Source: Devosia nanyangense (GTDB lineage Bacteria > Pseudomonadota > Alphaproteobacteria > Rhizobiales > Devosiaceae). From it: a stretch of 50,543 nt of DNA. Below, piece after piece: positions 26,698-35,309 of the stretch. The stretch is from the NCBI GenBank assembly GCA_016213505.1, contig JACRAF010000048.1, positions 1-50,543 on the forward strand, given 5' to 3'. The notes under the pieces were generated by a model that worked only from the letters and a program-made list of their open reading frames with translations, searched no databases and was not told the origin of the DNA. Position 1 is the first letter of the stretch; every line of letters begins with the position of its first letter. A program made the translations under genes and the position numbers.

Positions 26698-27870
26698 ATG
26701 TCCGCTCTCGATCGTGCCCTGACCATCGACGAACTCAAGGCCATGGCGAAACGGCGGGTGCCGAAGATGTTCTTCGACTACATCGACTCGGGCGCCTACA
26801 GCGAGGGCACCTACCGGGCCAACGAGGACGACTTCAGGAAGATCACCTTCCGGCAGCGGGTGGCGGTCAACCTCGAGAACCGCAACCTTGGCTCGACGCT
26901 CCTCGGCCAGCCGGTCAGTCTGCCGGTCGCCATCGCGCCGGTCGGCTCGACCGGGATGACCCAAGCGGACGGGGAGATCAAAGCGGCGCGGGCGGCCGAG
27001 AAGTTCGGCATCCCGTTCACGCTCTCGACCATGGCGATCTGCTCGATCGAGGACGTCGCCGAGAACACCACCAAGCCGTTCTGGTTCCAGCTCTACGTGA
27101 TGAAGGACCGCGGCTATGTCGAGCGCCTGATCGACCGGGCGCGGGCGGCCAAATGCTCGGCGCTGGTGCTGACGATGGACCTGCAGATCCTCGGGCAGCG
27201 CCACAAGGACCTGCGCAACGGGCTGGTGGCGCCGCCGAAATTCACCCCGAAATTCATCGCCGAAATGGCGATCAAGCCGGCCTGGGCGCTCGGCATGCTG
27301 GGCACCAGGCGGCACACCTTCCGCAACATCGCCGGCCACGTCGAGGATGCCAAGAACCTGGCGACGCTCAGCGAGTGGACCAAGACGCAGTTCGACCTGA
27401 CGCTCAACTGGAAAGACATCGCCTGGATCAAGAAGCGCTTCGGCGGCCCGGTGATCGTCAAGGGCGTGCTCGACAAGGACGATGCGCAGCTCGCCATCGA
27501 CAATGGCGCAGACGCCATCGTCGTCTCCAACCACGGCGGGCGGCAGCTCGACGGCGCGCCCTCGACCATCCGCGTCTTGCCCGAGATCGTCGATGCGGTC
27601 GGCCACAAGACCGAGGTGCTGATGGATGGCGGCATCCGCTCGGGACAGGACCTGCTGAAGGCGCTGGCGCTCGGCGCCAAGGGCGCGCTGATCGGTCGCA
27701 TCATGGCATTCGGGCTGGGCGCCGGCGGCGAGGCGGGCGTCACCCGGGCGCTCGAGATCGTGCGCAAGGAGACCGACACCTCGATGGCGCTGATGGGCGA
27801 GCGCGACATCCGCAACATCGGGCTGCACAACATTTATTCAAACGATCTCGACCGGCGGCAGGGCTTCTGA
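26698..27870 (+). CDS. lldD: FMN-dependent L-lactate dehydrogenase
   Basis: This 390-residue flavoenzyme oxidises L-lactate to pyruvate and gives electrons to the quinone pool at the inner membrane. It is a full-length alpha-hydroxy-acid oxidase: MFFDYIDSGAYSE at the N-terminus, PVGSTGM in the flavin site, FMN-contacting Lys255 (VIVKGV), and the signature SNHGGRQLDGAPST with catalytic His279 and Arg282. The segment GQRHKDLRNG is also typical. Related enzymes may use glycolate or mandelate, but the match to LldD is best. It is probably regulated through the palindrome at 26641-26662 and is followed 96 bp later by a cytochrome b561 gene, a possible electron-transfer partner. Confidence 0.93.
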   Translation: MSALDRALTIDELKAMAKRRVPKMFFDYIDSGAYSEGTYRANEDDFRKITFRQRVAVNLENRNLGSTLLGQPVSLPVAIAPVGSTGMTQADGEIKAARAAEKFGIPFTLSTMAICSIEDVAENTTKPFWFQLYVMKDRGYVERLIDRARAAKCSALVLTMDLQILGQRHKDLRNGLVAPPKFTPKFIAEMAIKPAWALGMLGTRRHTFRNIAGHVEDAKNLATLSEWTKTQFDLTLNWKDIAWIKKRFGGPVIVKGVLDKDDAQLAIDNGADAIVVSNHGGRQLDGAPSTIRVLPEIVDAVGHKTEVLMDGGIRSGQDLLKALALGAKGALIGRIMAFGLGAGGEAGVTRALEIVRKETDTSMALMGERDIRNIGLHNIYSNDLDRRQGF

Positions 27871-27966
27871 GCCTTTCTGAAAGTTCATCTACATTGACGC
27901 GAATCAATTAGGCGGCGCCGGTTCGGGCGCACACATTGGGTCGATCACCACATCGAGGCCCGACCC

Positions 27967-28518
27967 ATGTCCGAGAACGCCGTTTCAACGCCACCCCGCT
28001 ACGATCGGGTCACCATCGCCTTCCACTGGCTGACGGCGCTTCTGGTCACCGCCCTCGTGGGTACCTCGTTCGCGTGGAAATACACGCCGCGCGACTGGGG
28101 CCTCAAATCGCTCGAAAGCCTCCACATCTCGCTCGGCATCATCCTCGCCGCGGTGCTGGTCGGACGCCTGCTGTGGCGGGCCATCGCCGGCCGGAAGCTC
28201 GCGGCGGCGGGCAGCACGGCGACGGCTCTGCTGTCGCGCCTGGTGCACTGGGCGCTCTATGGTCTGTTGGCGCTGCAGGTCGCTCTCGGCTTCGGCCTGC
28301 GCTGGCTACAGGGCGAGGCGTTCCGGTTCTTCCAGCTGTTCTCGATCCCCAGCCCCCTGTCGCCCGACCGGGCGCTGGCGCTTCAGGTCCAGGAATTGCA
28401 CGAGCTCGCGGCCTGGGCGCTGATCATCGTCGCCGGCGGACACGCCGTGGCGGCACTGGTCCACCGCTACTGGCTCAAGGACGACGTGCTGCAGCGCATG
28501 CTGCCGGCGCGCGGATAG
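27967..28518 (+). CDS. Cytochrome b561 family protein
   Basis: This is a 183-residue inner-membrane protein with four hydrophobic helices. His residues in helices, including FHWLTALLV (about 19), LHISLGIIL (about 52), LVHWALYGLL (about 92) and ELHELAAWALIIVAGGHAVAALVHR (about 145-168), can bind two b-type haems. Such proteins move electrons between quinol and periplasmic partners. It is downstream of lldD on the same strand but separated by 96 bp, so co-transcription is possible and not shown. Confidence 0.88.
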   Translation: MSENAVSTPPRYDRVTIAFHWLTALLVTALVGTSFAWKYTPRDWGLKSLESLHISLGIILAAVLVGRLLWRAIAGRKLAAAGSTATALLSRLVHWALYGLLALQVALGFGLRWLQGEAFRFFQLFSIPSPLSPDRALALQVQELHELAAWALIIVAGGHAVAALVHRYWLKDDVLQRMLPARG

Positions 28519-28565
28519 GTGTCCCGCAGTGCAGCAATCTCACGGGTGGGACGCTGCGGCGTGAG

Positions 28566-29015
28566 CTACACCTTGATGATCTCGACTTCCCCGGTGCCGC
28601 CGTTGTAACGCAAATCGAAACGCCGAAGGAACATTCTACCCAGCAGCGCTCGATGCTGCTGGCCCCCGGCCGCCAATTTCACGCCGCCAAACTCGCCGTA
28701 GAGGGTGTGAGTGAGATCGGGAATGTGAATTTGGGCGAGATACATGTTGGCCTCGTGCGCACCCCCGATCCCGCCGAAGGTCTTTTTGTCTACAATGGGT
28801 AGATCAAGTGCCTTGGCCAAATCGTCATCGATGAAGCTAATCGTCGCGCCCGTGTCGATGAGAGCTGGTACCCCCACTGCCGCGAGATTAGGCGTGCCCG
28901 AACCGCTGTTGTAGTCCGGGTCAAACCCGATGTTGACGGTCAAGGTCGGCCCGGCCAACACGAGACGGAAGTGTCCGGGCACGCCGTCCGCGTCGACAAA
29001 GCCGCAGGCGACCAT
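28566..29015 (-). CDS. Retropepsin-like aspartic protease
   Basis: This is a 149-residue protein without a signal peptide. It carries the catalytic loop ALIDTGATIS (Asp54-Thr-Gly-Ala57) and the second conserved element LLGRMFLRRFDLRY near the C-terminus, the pattern of bacterial retropepsin-like (gag-type aspartyl) proteases, which work as dimers. The ATG overlaps the stop of the upstream small gene by one base (TGATG), so translation is coupled. The substrate is unknown. Confidence 0.85.
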   Translation of the reverse strand: MVACGFVDADGVPGHFRLVLAGPTLTVNIGFDPDYNSGSGTPNLAAVGVPALIDTGATISFIDDDLAKALDLPIVDKKTFGGIGGAHEANMYLAQIHIPDLTHTLYGEFGGVKLAAGGQQHRALLGRMFLRRFDLRYNGGTGEVEIIKV

Positions 29016-29260
29016 CAGGCGTCGTGCATCGTGGCAAACGCCAGCGACGCCGGCAGCGTGACGTCCGCCGCGCCAATTTGCCGGATGAGAAAAGGACCAC
29101 GCCCGAAGCGAGCGACAGCATGCGTCGCCGCGTCGTCAAACGTGTCGAAGGTGCCCACCAAGTCGTTCTTGTGAATGAGCGCCCACTTGCCCCTGGACTT
29201 CATCTCAAGTTCGGCACGTAGCTTCTTGAATAGCTTACGTTCTTCGACCAAAGCAGTCAT
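29015..29260 (-). CDS. Small partner protein of the retropepsin-like protease, 81 aa
   Basis: This is a soluble 81-residue protein. It begins with a charged helix (TALVEERKLFKKLRAELEMKS), followed by GKWALIHKNDLVGTFDTFDDA and FGRGPFLIRQIG. This GK(Y/W)AL...FDT..DA layout is, to my knowledge, found in small proteins encoded directly before retropepsin-like genes in other bacteria. The arrangement here, with a one-base stop-start overlap, agrees. It may be a substrate, inhibitor or chaperone of the protease. That is inference. Confidence 0.7.
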   Translation of the reverse strand: MTALVEERKLFKKLRAELEMKSRGKWALIHKNDLVGTFDTFDDAATHAVARFGRGPFLIRQIGAADVTLPASLAFATMHDA

Positions 29261-29377
29261 GTTCGTCGCCCTCGCGGCCTGGGCACGTAGTGTATACGCG
29301 GTCTGGTTGATGTATCTTCAACGCGGTTCGTCAAAAGCCGTTCCCGCATCGTTCCCCTAACGTAAGGTCGACGGTAG

Positions 29378-29393
29378 CCCACCGCAAGGTGGG
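29378..29393. other. Short GC hairpin with GCAA loop
   Basis: CCCACC-GCAA-GGTGGG lies downstream of the anti-sigma gene stop (minus strand) and upstream of the 81-aa gene. It may help end the sigma/anti-sigma transcript. No T-run is present. The rest of 29261-29514 shows nothing I can support. Confidence 0.35.
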
Positions 29394-29514
29394 TTGACTA
29401 GTGCGTCAATACATCACCTTTGCCGCCAAGAACATCGGGCAAACGAATGAAATGGGCGCTCGCCTTCACGGAGATTTTCCGTTTTTGCGGATGTGCGGCG
29501 GGCAACGCCTAGCC

Positions 29515-30333
29515 TCAGCCCGCCGGGTTCCAGCTCGACTCGGCCCGCCAGGTGAGCTGCTCGAACACCTTCTTGCCGAGCGCCCGGATCTCGGCTTCCG
29601 AGAGGTCGCCGACGATGGTGCAGGTCACCGTGGCGTTGGCCCAGTAATAGGCCTCGACGCCGTCGCGGGTCTCGAACTGCCACGCCTCCTTGTGGTCCGG
29701 CAGGGCGGCGGTGATGTAGAGCGTCAGCCGCTGTGCCGAGGCGTTCTCGTACATCAGCTGCGCGGCCGGGGCCGGGAGTTCTCCCGACGGGTCGCCGGGC
29801 AGGAGCCGGCCGCCGATGAAGGCAAAACCCTCGGAGGCAAGGCTCGGCGCGTCGATCGGGGTAGCGATGCGATTGCTGAGCCACGTCATCAGGTTCGGCG
29901 CGTCGGCGGCCACTTCGACGGCGTGCGTCTTCTCCTTGATGTAGAGCGAGTGCGCGGTGACGGCGGCGTCGATCAGCCGGTCGCTCGCCGCTACCGTGGG
30001 CGTCATGTAGTCGCGCCCGTACCAGCCGATGCCGCTGCCCAGCACCACCAGCACGGCGGCGGCGGCGATGTTGCGGATGGCCTGCTGCCGCCCGATGCGG
30101 ATGTCGTGCGCGATGCGATGGGGGCTGAGCCGGGCCGGCACGGGCTCGTGCGCGGCTGGCGCGAACAGCGCACCCAGCGCCTCGTTCTGCCGGCGCCAAT
30201 GGGCGACCTCGGCAGCCGTCTCCGGATGGTCGGCGAGATAGCGCTCGACCGCCATGCGCTGCTCGCCGCTCAATTGCCCGTCGGCAAAGGCGTGCAGCGC
30301 GTCGGCGTCGATCTTGAACTGTGCGCTGGTCAT
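29515..30333 (-). CDS. Anti-sigma factor, membrane-anchored
   Basis: This is a 272-residue protein. The cytoplasmic N-terminus (about 1-80) has the anti-sigma helix pattern DALHAFADGQLSGEQRMAVERYLADHP, without the Cys/His zinc site of the ZAS class. One membrane helix follows (about 87-105: IRNIAAAAVLVVLGSGIGWYG), then a periplasmic domain of about 165 residues. It starts with an ATGA overlap of 4 bp with the sigma-factor gene, the standard arrangement for an ECF sigma and its inhibitor. The inducing signal is not visible in the sequence. Confidence 0.9.
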   Translation of the reverse strand: MTSAQFKIDADALHAFADGQLSGEQRMAVERYLADHPETAAEVAHWRRQNEALGALFAPAAHEPVPARLSPHRIAHDIRIGRQQAIRNIAAAAVLVVLGSGIGWYGRDYMTPTVAASDRLIDAAVTAHSLYIKEKTHAVEVAADAPNLMTWLSNRIATPIDAPSLASEGFAFIGGRLLPGDPSGELPAPAAQLMYENASAQRLTLYITAALPDHKEAWQFETRDGVEAYYWANATVTCTIVGDLSEAEIRALGKKVFEQLTWRAESSWNPAG

Positions 30334-30839
30334 TTGACCGTCCTTAGTCTGGGCTCTTCGCCAGCCCCCGTCGCCGCCCGGAGGGCAGCCCGGGCGCGGC
30401 CGAGCCGCGACATCAAAGTCCCCATTGGAATGCCGATCACCTCCGCGGCTTCCGAGTAATTCATGCCCTCGATCACCACCAGCAGCAGGGCTTCCCGCTG
30501 CTCGGCGACGAGGGCGTCGATGGCCCGTGCCATTTCGGCGAGGGCGATGCGTCCCGGCTGTGCTGGAGCAACGGAAGGCTCCACCAGCAGAGTTTCGACC
30601 GCCACGTGTTCGCCGCGCCGCCGCGCCGAGCGCAGCTCATTGCGGTAGAGATTGAGCAGGATGCGGAACAGCCAGGCCTTGAGCGGCCCGGTCGGCTTCC
30701 ACAGCGCCTGCTTGCGGATCGCCCGCTCGATACAGTCCTGAACGAGATCGTCGGCGTGGTCGGCGTTGCGCGTCAAAGCGCGCGCATAGCGGCGGAGAGC
30801 CGGCACACTGCCTTCGATCTCGTCCAGGAACTGCTGCAA
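30330..30839 (-). CDS. ECF-type RNA polymerase sigma factor
   Basis: This is a 169-residue group IV sigma factor. Region 2 (about 13-80) has RRYARALTRNADHADDLVQD and LKAWLFRILLNLYRNE. Region 4 (about 108-155) has LVAEQREALLLVVIEGMNYSEAAEVIGIPMGTLMSRLGRAR, a clear helix-turn-helix. The start is TTG. A stop lies in frame 24 bp upstream, so no longer start exists. It overlaps its anti-sigma gene by 4 bp. The gene upstream on the same strand (30909-31313) encodes a small secreted protein and may be a target. Confidence 0.93.
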   Translation of the reverse strand: MQQFLDEIEGSVPALRRYARALTRNADHADDLVQDCIERAIRKQALWKPTGPLKAWLFRILLNLYRNELRSARRRGEHVAVETLLVEPSVAPAQPGRIALAEMARAIDALVAEQREALLLVVIEGMNYSEAAEVIGIPMGTLMSRLGRARAALRAATGAGEEPRLRTVK

Positions 30840-30908
30840 GAGGTAATCTCTGCTGTCGTTTCACGCGCGACCGGAAGATGCCGATCGCGCGGCCGTTCGG
30901 TTCAGTCG

Positions 30909-31313
30909 TTACATGGCCTCGACGGCGGTGTGCCAGGTGCCGCCGACGCCGTCGCCGGTGGTGTCGCCCGGCTTGGTGTCCTTGATCCACAGATACAGCG
31001 GCCAGCCCTTATAGGCGACGATCATCTTGTCGCTGTCGGTCCGGTCGACGAGGGAGAAGTCGCCCTCGACGGCGGTGCCGGCATCGACCAGCAGCGGCGG
31101 CCAGTTCACCGCGCACTTGTCGTAGCAATTGGACACGCCGACGGCGTCCTTGTCCCAGATGTAGAGGGTCATGCCCTTGGAATCGGTGAGGATTTCCTTG
31201 CCGCCGACGGTCGCGGACTTGACCGCACCGCCGAGGTAGTCGTCGGCGAAGGTGAGCGATGTCGAGAGCAGCCCGATCGCGGCCGCGCCGAGGAGCAAAG
31301 TGCTGAGTTTCAT
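30909..31313 (-). CDS. Secreted COG4315-type protein
   Basis: This is a 134-residue exported protein. A signal peptide (about 1-23, ending LTFA) is followed by two copies of the family repeat: GMTLYIWDKDAVGVSNCYDKC-AVNWPPLL, then GWPLYLWIKDTKPGDTTGDGV near the end. These Y-x-(F/W)-x-x-D repeats are known in secreted proteins and lipoproteins of unknown role, often near ECF sigma genes. The ATG at 31313 has GGGAG 6 nt upstream. It is 70 bp upstream of the sigma gene on the same strand. Confidence 0.85.
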   Translation of the reverse strand: MKLSTLLLGAAAIGLLSTSLTFADDYLGGAVKSATVGGKEILTDSKGMTLYIWDKDAVGVSNCYDKCAVNWPPLLVDAGTAVEGDFSLVDRTDSDKMIVAYKGWPLYLWIKDTKPGDTTGDGVGGTWHTAVEAM

Positions 31314-31491
31314 GACGGTCTCCCTTGGTGTCAGAGCGTGCCCATGCGGCATCGCATAGAGCCTATAACAGTGCGTTTTCCCAGTTATTCCCTGCCCTGC
31401 GACAATTCTGCCGGAGGGGCCGGGCGAAGGTGGACAGCAGCGGTTCCATTTGCTTGTCTTCTGGCTCAATGACGCCAAGGGAGGAAAAGTC

Positions 31492-32577
31492 ATGAAGAGA
31501 CGCCAGTTTTTCGGAGCCGCGACGGCCGCCACGGTGGGCGCGCTGGCCATGCCGGCCATCGCCCAGAATGTCGTCAACTGGCGCATGGTCACCACCTGGC
31601 CCAAGAACTTCCCGGGCCTCGGGGTCGGCGCGGCGCGGCTCGCCGAGCGCATCAACAAGGCCTCGGGCGGGCGGATGAACATCACCGTCTATTCGGCAGG
31701 CGAACTGGTGCCGGCCCTAGGTGCACTCGACGCGGTGATCGACGGCTCGGCCGAAATGAGCCACGGCGCCTCGTACTACTGGCAGAACAAGAGCGCCGGC
31801 CTCGCCTTCTACACCGGCGTGCCCTACGGCATGACCAGCCGCGAGCTCTCCGCCTGGATCCGCTATTTGGGCGGGCAGGAAGCCTGGGACGAGATCTATG
31901 ACGGCTTCGGCGTCCAGGGGTTCCTCTCGGGCGACACCGGCACCCAGGCCGGCGGCTGGTTCAAGAAGGACCTCAACACTGTCGCCGACATCGCCGGGCT
32001 GCGCTTCCGCACCCCCGGCCTTGGCGGGCAGGTGTGGCAGAAGCTCGGTGCCTCCGTCGTCAACATGCCGGCGGGCGAGATTTTCGCCGCGCTGCAATCG
32101 GGCACGCTGGACGCGGCCGAGTTCGTCGGCCCCTATAACGACCTCGCGCTCGGCTTCTACCAGATCTGCAAGAACTACTATTTCCCCAGCTTCATCGAGC
32201 CGGGGCTGGCGACCGAACTGGTGGTGTCGAAGGCCAAATACCAGGCCCTGCCGGAGGACCTGCAGGCCATCATCAAGGCTGTCTGCCAGGCCGAGTACGA
32301 CCAGGTGGCGTCGGATTTCTACGCCAACGATCCGCGCTCGCTGGCGACGCTCGTCGCCGAGCACGGCGTGGTGGTGAAGCGCTTCCCCGACGAAATCCTC
32401 GAGGCCGGCGCCAAGGCGGCGCTCGAGATCATCACCGACAAGCGCCAAAACGGCGATGCGGCGACCAAGAAGGTCGTCGAGAGCTATGTCGCAGCGCTCA
32501 ACCTGCTGCGCACACGTACCGAAGGGACGGACTCGCCGTTCCTCCAGGCGCGCGAGAAGTACTTCAAGATCGGCTGA
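31492..32577 (+). CDS. dctP: TRAP transporter substrate-binding protein (DctP/TakP type)
   Basis: This is a 361-residue periplasmic binding protein. The N-terminus MKRRQFFGAATAATVGALAMPAIA has a twin-arginine motif (RRQFF), so export by Tat is likely. The DctP fold follows, with WPKNFPGLGVGAARLAERI, YSAGELVPALGALDAV, a Gln/Trp-rich ligand region (SYYWQNKSAGLAFYT) and LRFRTPGLGGQVW with the conserved ligand Arg. Text of this kind is typical of the TakP branch, which binds alpha-keto or hydroxy acids. The ATG is preceded by GAGGAAAAGTC. It is followed by a terminator, and its DctQM partners are on the other strand. Confidence 0.93.
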   Translation: MKRRQFFGAATAATVGALAMPAIAQNVVNWRMVTTWPKNFPGLGVGAARLAERINKASGGRMNITVYSAGELVPALGALDAVIDGSAEMSHGASYYWQNKSAGLAFYTGVPYGMTSRELSAWIRYLGGQEAWDEIYDGFGVQGFLSGDTGTQAGGWFKKDLNTVADIAGLRFRTPGLGGQVWQKLGASVVNMPAGEIFAALQSGTLDAAEFVGPYNDLALGFYQICKNYYFPSFIEPGLATELVVSKAKYQALPEDLQAIIKAVCQAEYDQVASDFYANDPRSLATLVAEHGVVVKRFPDEILEAGAKAALEIITDKRQNGDAATKKVVESYVAALNLLRTRTEGTDSPFLQAREKYFKIG

Positions 32578-32600
32578 GGCTGGCGCCAGTCGAAACAACG

Positions 32601-32628
32601 AAGGCCCGGAGCGATCCGGGCCTTTCTT
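32601..32628 (+). terminator. Rho-independent terminator after dctP
   Basis: AAGGCCCGGA and TCCGGGCCTT form a perfect 10-bp stem with a GCGA loop, followed by TCTT. It lies 24 bp after the dctP stop and converges with the DUF4360 gene, so it may act for both strands. Confidence 0.85.
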
Positions 32629-32637
32629 CGTCCGCCA

Positions 32638-33192
32638 TCAGGGCTGGCACTTTTTGAGATCGAAATGATAGACGACCCCGCCCTTGGGCGCGCCGTCGGC
32701 GGAATCGATCGAGGCGAGATCGTCCGCGGGCGCCGAGGCAGGCAGGGCGATGCCCACCGTGACCTCGAGCGAGGCGTCCGAGCCGCAACCCACCCGCTTC
32801 ATCAGGCCCGCACCGATATTCTCGGTGAAGGTGAAGTCGTCGTCGGCCGGGCCCCTGATCTTGCGCGAGAAGGCGCGGGCCTTGTTGGGCCCGAAGCGAT
32901 AGGTGGCGGAGAACTGGCCGTCGTCTTTGCTCGAGAGGTGGGCGTAGCCCCGATAGTCGACGCGGTAGACGCCCAGGCTCATGCCTTCGGGCAGGCTCAA
33001 CGGCACGTGAACGCTGCACACACGATCCGGCGCCGTGCTGTCGGCGACCATGGAGTCGAAGAGAATACTGAGGGTCGTGCTGTCCGGAGACATGACGACC
33101 GAATAGCTGCCGGGAGCACATTGCTCGGCAGCGGCAGCCCGGCCAATGGCCAGCCCGCTCAGCAGCATCGCCGCAATCAACAGCAGTCGCAT
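32638..33192 (-). CDS. Secreted DUF4360-like protein
   Basis: This is a 184-residue exported protein with a signal peptide (about 1-22, ending AAAAEQ). The mature part has C-x(about 37)-C, the segment VPLSLPEGMSLGVYRVDYRGYAHLS, and a Cys-containing end VVYHFDLKKC. The pattern (SVVMSPD, ILFDSM, CSVHVPL, DYRGYA, KIRGP) matches my knowledge of DUF4360, a secreted family of unknown function known from fungi and from some bacteria. It lies between convergent dctP and dctM and is an unusual member in this neighbourhood. No function can be given. Confidence 0.75.
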   Translation of the reverse strand: MRLLLIAAMLLSGLAIGRAAAAEQCAPGSYSVVMSPDSTTLSILFDSMVADSTAPDRVCSVHVPLSLPEGMSLGVYRVDYRGYAHLSSKDDGQFSATYRFGPNKARAFSRKIRGPADDDFTFTENIGAGLMKRVGCGSDASLEVTVGIALPASAPADDLASIDSADGAPKGGVVYHFDLKKCQP

Positions 33193-33259
33193 GGCAATCG
33201 CCTCGCTGGTTTCGCTCGCTGAGCAGAAGAACTCACGGCGGGGCGAAACGTTGCTCCCC

Positions 33260-34651
33260 TCAGTGGTACAGCACCCCCGGCAGCCAGGTGGCGAAGGCGG
33301 GGAAGAGGAACAGCGCGGTGAGGCCGATCACCTGCAGCCCGACGAACGGGATGACGCCCTTGTAGATCATCCCGGTGGTGACCTTCGGCGGAGCGACGCC
33401 ACGCAGGTAGAACAGCGAGAACCCGAAGGGCGGTGTGAGGAAGCTGGTCTGGAGGTTCACCCCCACCGCGACGCCGAACCAGATCGGATCAACCCCCAGC
33501 GTCAAGAGGATCGGCGCGGTGATCGGGATGACGATGAAGATAATCTCGAAGGTGTCGAGGATGAAGCCCAGGAGGAACATGATGGCCATGACGATGATGG
33601 TCGCGCCCAGCGCGCCGCCGGGCATGTTCTCGAGCAACTGATGGACGAGGTTGTCGCCACCCATCAGGCGGAAGACGATCGAAAACACCGCCGCGCCGAA
33701 CAGGATGACGAAGATCATCGAGGTGATGGTGGCCGTCGAGATCACCGCTTGACGGACGATCGAGAAGGTCAGCTGGCGGCGGAAGGCAGCGAGGATCATG
33801 GCGCCGATGGAGCCGACCGAGGCGGCCTCGGTGGGCGTCGCGATGCCGCCGAGGATCGAGCCGAGGACGGCGACGATCAGCGCCAGCGCCGGCACCAGAG
33901 CCGATAGAACTTCCTTCCACAGATGCTGCTTTTCGGCCTCGGGAACCGGCGTTGCCGGCGCTGATTTGGGGTCGGTGATCGCCTTGAAGATCATCCAGCC
34001 GATGTAAAGGACGACCAGCACCAGGCCGGGGATGAAGGCGCCGGCGAACAGGGCGCCGACCGACACCGGCACCGGAGCGAAGTTGCCCTTTTCCATCTGC
34101 ACCTGGGCGTTGATGGAGCTCAACATGTCGCCCATGAAGATCAGCACCGTCGAGGGCGGGATGATCTGGCAGAGCGTGCCCGAGGCGCAGATGACGCCGG
34201 TCGCCAGTTTCGGGTCGTAGCCGGAGCGCAGCATCGCCGGCAGCGAGATCAGCCCCATGGTCACGACCGTGGCGCCGACGACGCCGGTCGAGGCGGCGAG
34301 CAGGGCGCCCACCAGGATGACCGAGATGCCCAGGCCGCCGCGCAGATTGCCGAACAGCTTGCCCATGGTCAGCAGCAGCCGCTCGGCGATGCCGGAGCGC
34401 TCGAGCATCACGCCCATGAACACAAAGAGCGGCACCGCGACCAGCACCTCGTTGCTCATGATGCCGAGATAGCGGACGACCACCGAGCCGAGATTGCTGG
34501 GATCGAAGACATTGAGGCTCATGCCGATGAGGCCGAAGATCAGCGCCGTACCGGCGAGGCTGAAGGCGACCGGAAAGCCGATCAGAAGAAAGCCGATGAC
34601 GCCGACGAACATGATGGCGGCGAGCAGTTCGCCGATGGCCATGCCGCTCAC
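33260..34651 (-). CDS. dctM: TRAP transporter large permease
   Basis: This is a 463-residue inner-membrane protein with about 12 hydrophobic helices, the sodium-coupled translocation subunit. Conserved segments include GFPVAFSLAGTALIFGLIG, VPLFVFMGVMLERSG, ALLAASTGVVGATVVTMG and NLQTSFLTPPFGFSLFYLRGV. A GTG at 34651 overlaps the dctQ stop by 4 bp (GTGA) and has GGAG 8 nt before it, so it is preferred to the ATG at 34642. It works with DctQ and DctP. Confidence 0.95.
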   Translation of the reverse strand: MSGMAIGELLAAIMFVGVIGFLLIGFPVAFSLAGTALIFGLIGMSLNVFDPSNLGSVVVRYLGIMSNEVLVAVPLFVFMGVMLERSGIAERLLLTMGKLFGNLRGGLGISVILVGALLAASTGVVGATVVTMGLISLPAMLRSGYDPKLATGVICASGTLCQIIPPSTVLIFMGDMLSSINAQVQMEKGNFAPVPVSVGALFAGAFIPGLVLVVLYIGWMIFKAITDPKSAPATPVPEAEKQHLWKEVLSALVPALALIVAVLGSILGGIATPTEAASVGSIGAMILAAFRRQLTFSIVRQAVISTATITSMIFVILFGAAVFSIVFRLMGGDNLVHQLLENMPGGALGATIIVMAIMFLLGFILDTFEIIFIVIPITAPILLTLGVDPIWFGVAVGVNLQTSFLTPPFGFSLFYLRGVAPPKVTTGMIYKGVIPFVGLQVIGLTALFLFPAFATWLPGVLYH

Positions 34652-35253
34652 AGCGCCGGCTCCACGTCGTGGTGAACCTGGTAGCGGAGTTTTTGCGGCA
34701 GCAACTCCTCGTTGCCGGTGAGCACCAGGATCGAGCGGAACAGCCAGGCGATGCCCTGCAGCGCGATGACGACGGTGAAGACGAGGATGAAGCTCTTGAG
34801 CACGAACAGACCCGGCATGCCGCCGACGTTCGACGACCCCTCCCAGAGTCGCCACGAGCGTTCGACGAAAGGCAGCGCGTAAAGGAAGATCACGACCACG
34901 AACGGCACGAGGAAGATCAGCACCCCGACGAGGTCCGCCGTCGCCTTCCAGCGCACCGAGGCGGGCCGATAGAAGATATCCACCCGCACATGGTCGTCGC
35001 GCAGCAGCGCGAAACCGGCGACGCCGGTGAACATGATGCCGCTCAACCAGACATAGAGATCCTGCAGCAGCGGGTAGCTGATGTGAAAGACATAGCGCTG
35101 CACCACCACGGTGAAGCAGACCAGGACGATCGCCAGCGCCAGCCAGCTCAGCACCTCGCCGATGACCCGGTTGATGGCGCTGACGGCGCGGATGTACGTC
35201 ACGAGCAGCTGAATCGTCCCCTCCCCAGGTTCGACGCAGGCGAAAGCGACCAT
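34648..35253 (-). CDS. dctQ: TRAP transporter small permease
   Basis: This is a 201-residue inner-membrane protein with four hydrophobic helices (about 31-53, 70-88, 103-125 and 150-172). Conserved segments include VVVQRYVFHISYPLLQDLYVWL and DDHVRVDIFY, typical of DctQ. It overlaps dctM. The N-terminus is longer than usual, and a Met or Val further in could be the true start. Its upstream region (35254-35309) is only 56 bp and shows no clear operator. Confidence 0.9.
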   Translation of the reverse strand: MVAFACVEPGEGTIQLLVTYIRAVSAINRVIGEVLSWLALAIVLVCFTVVVQRYVFHISYPLLQDLYVWLSGIMFTGVAGFALLRDDHVRVDIFYRPASVRWKATADLVGVLIFLVPFVVVIFLYALPFVERSWRLWEGSSNVGGMPGLFVLKSFILVFTVVIALQGIAWLFRSILVLTGNEELLPQKLRYQVHHDVEPAL

Positions 35254-35309
35254 GCGGTGACGCTTAGGTCAACCGGCTTTTCGGGCAGCGGCTCCGTCCC
35301 CGATCGGGC

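Noticed and set aside
30840..30908. ECF autoregulated promoter (GGAAC/CGTT type)
   Set aside because: No convincing pair of boxes at the usual spacing was found upstream of the sigma-factor gene.
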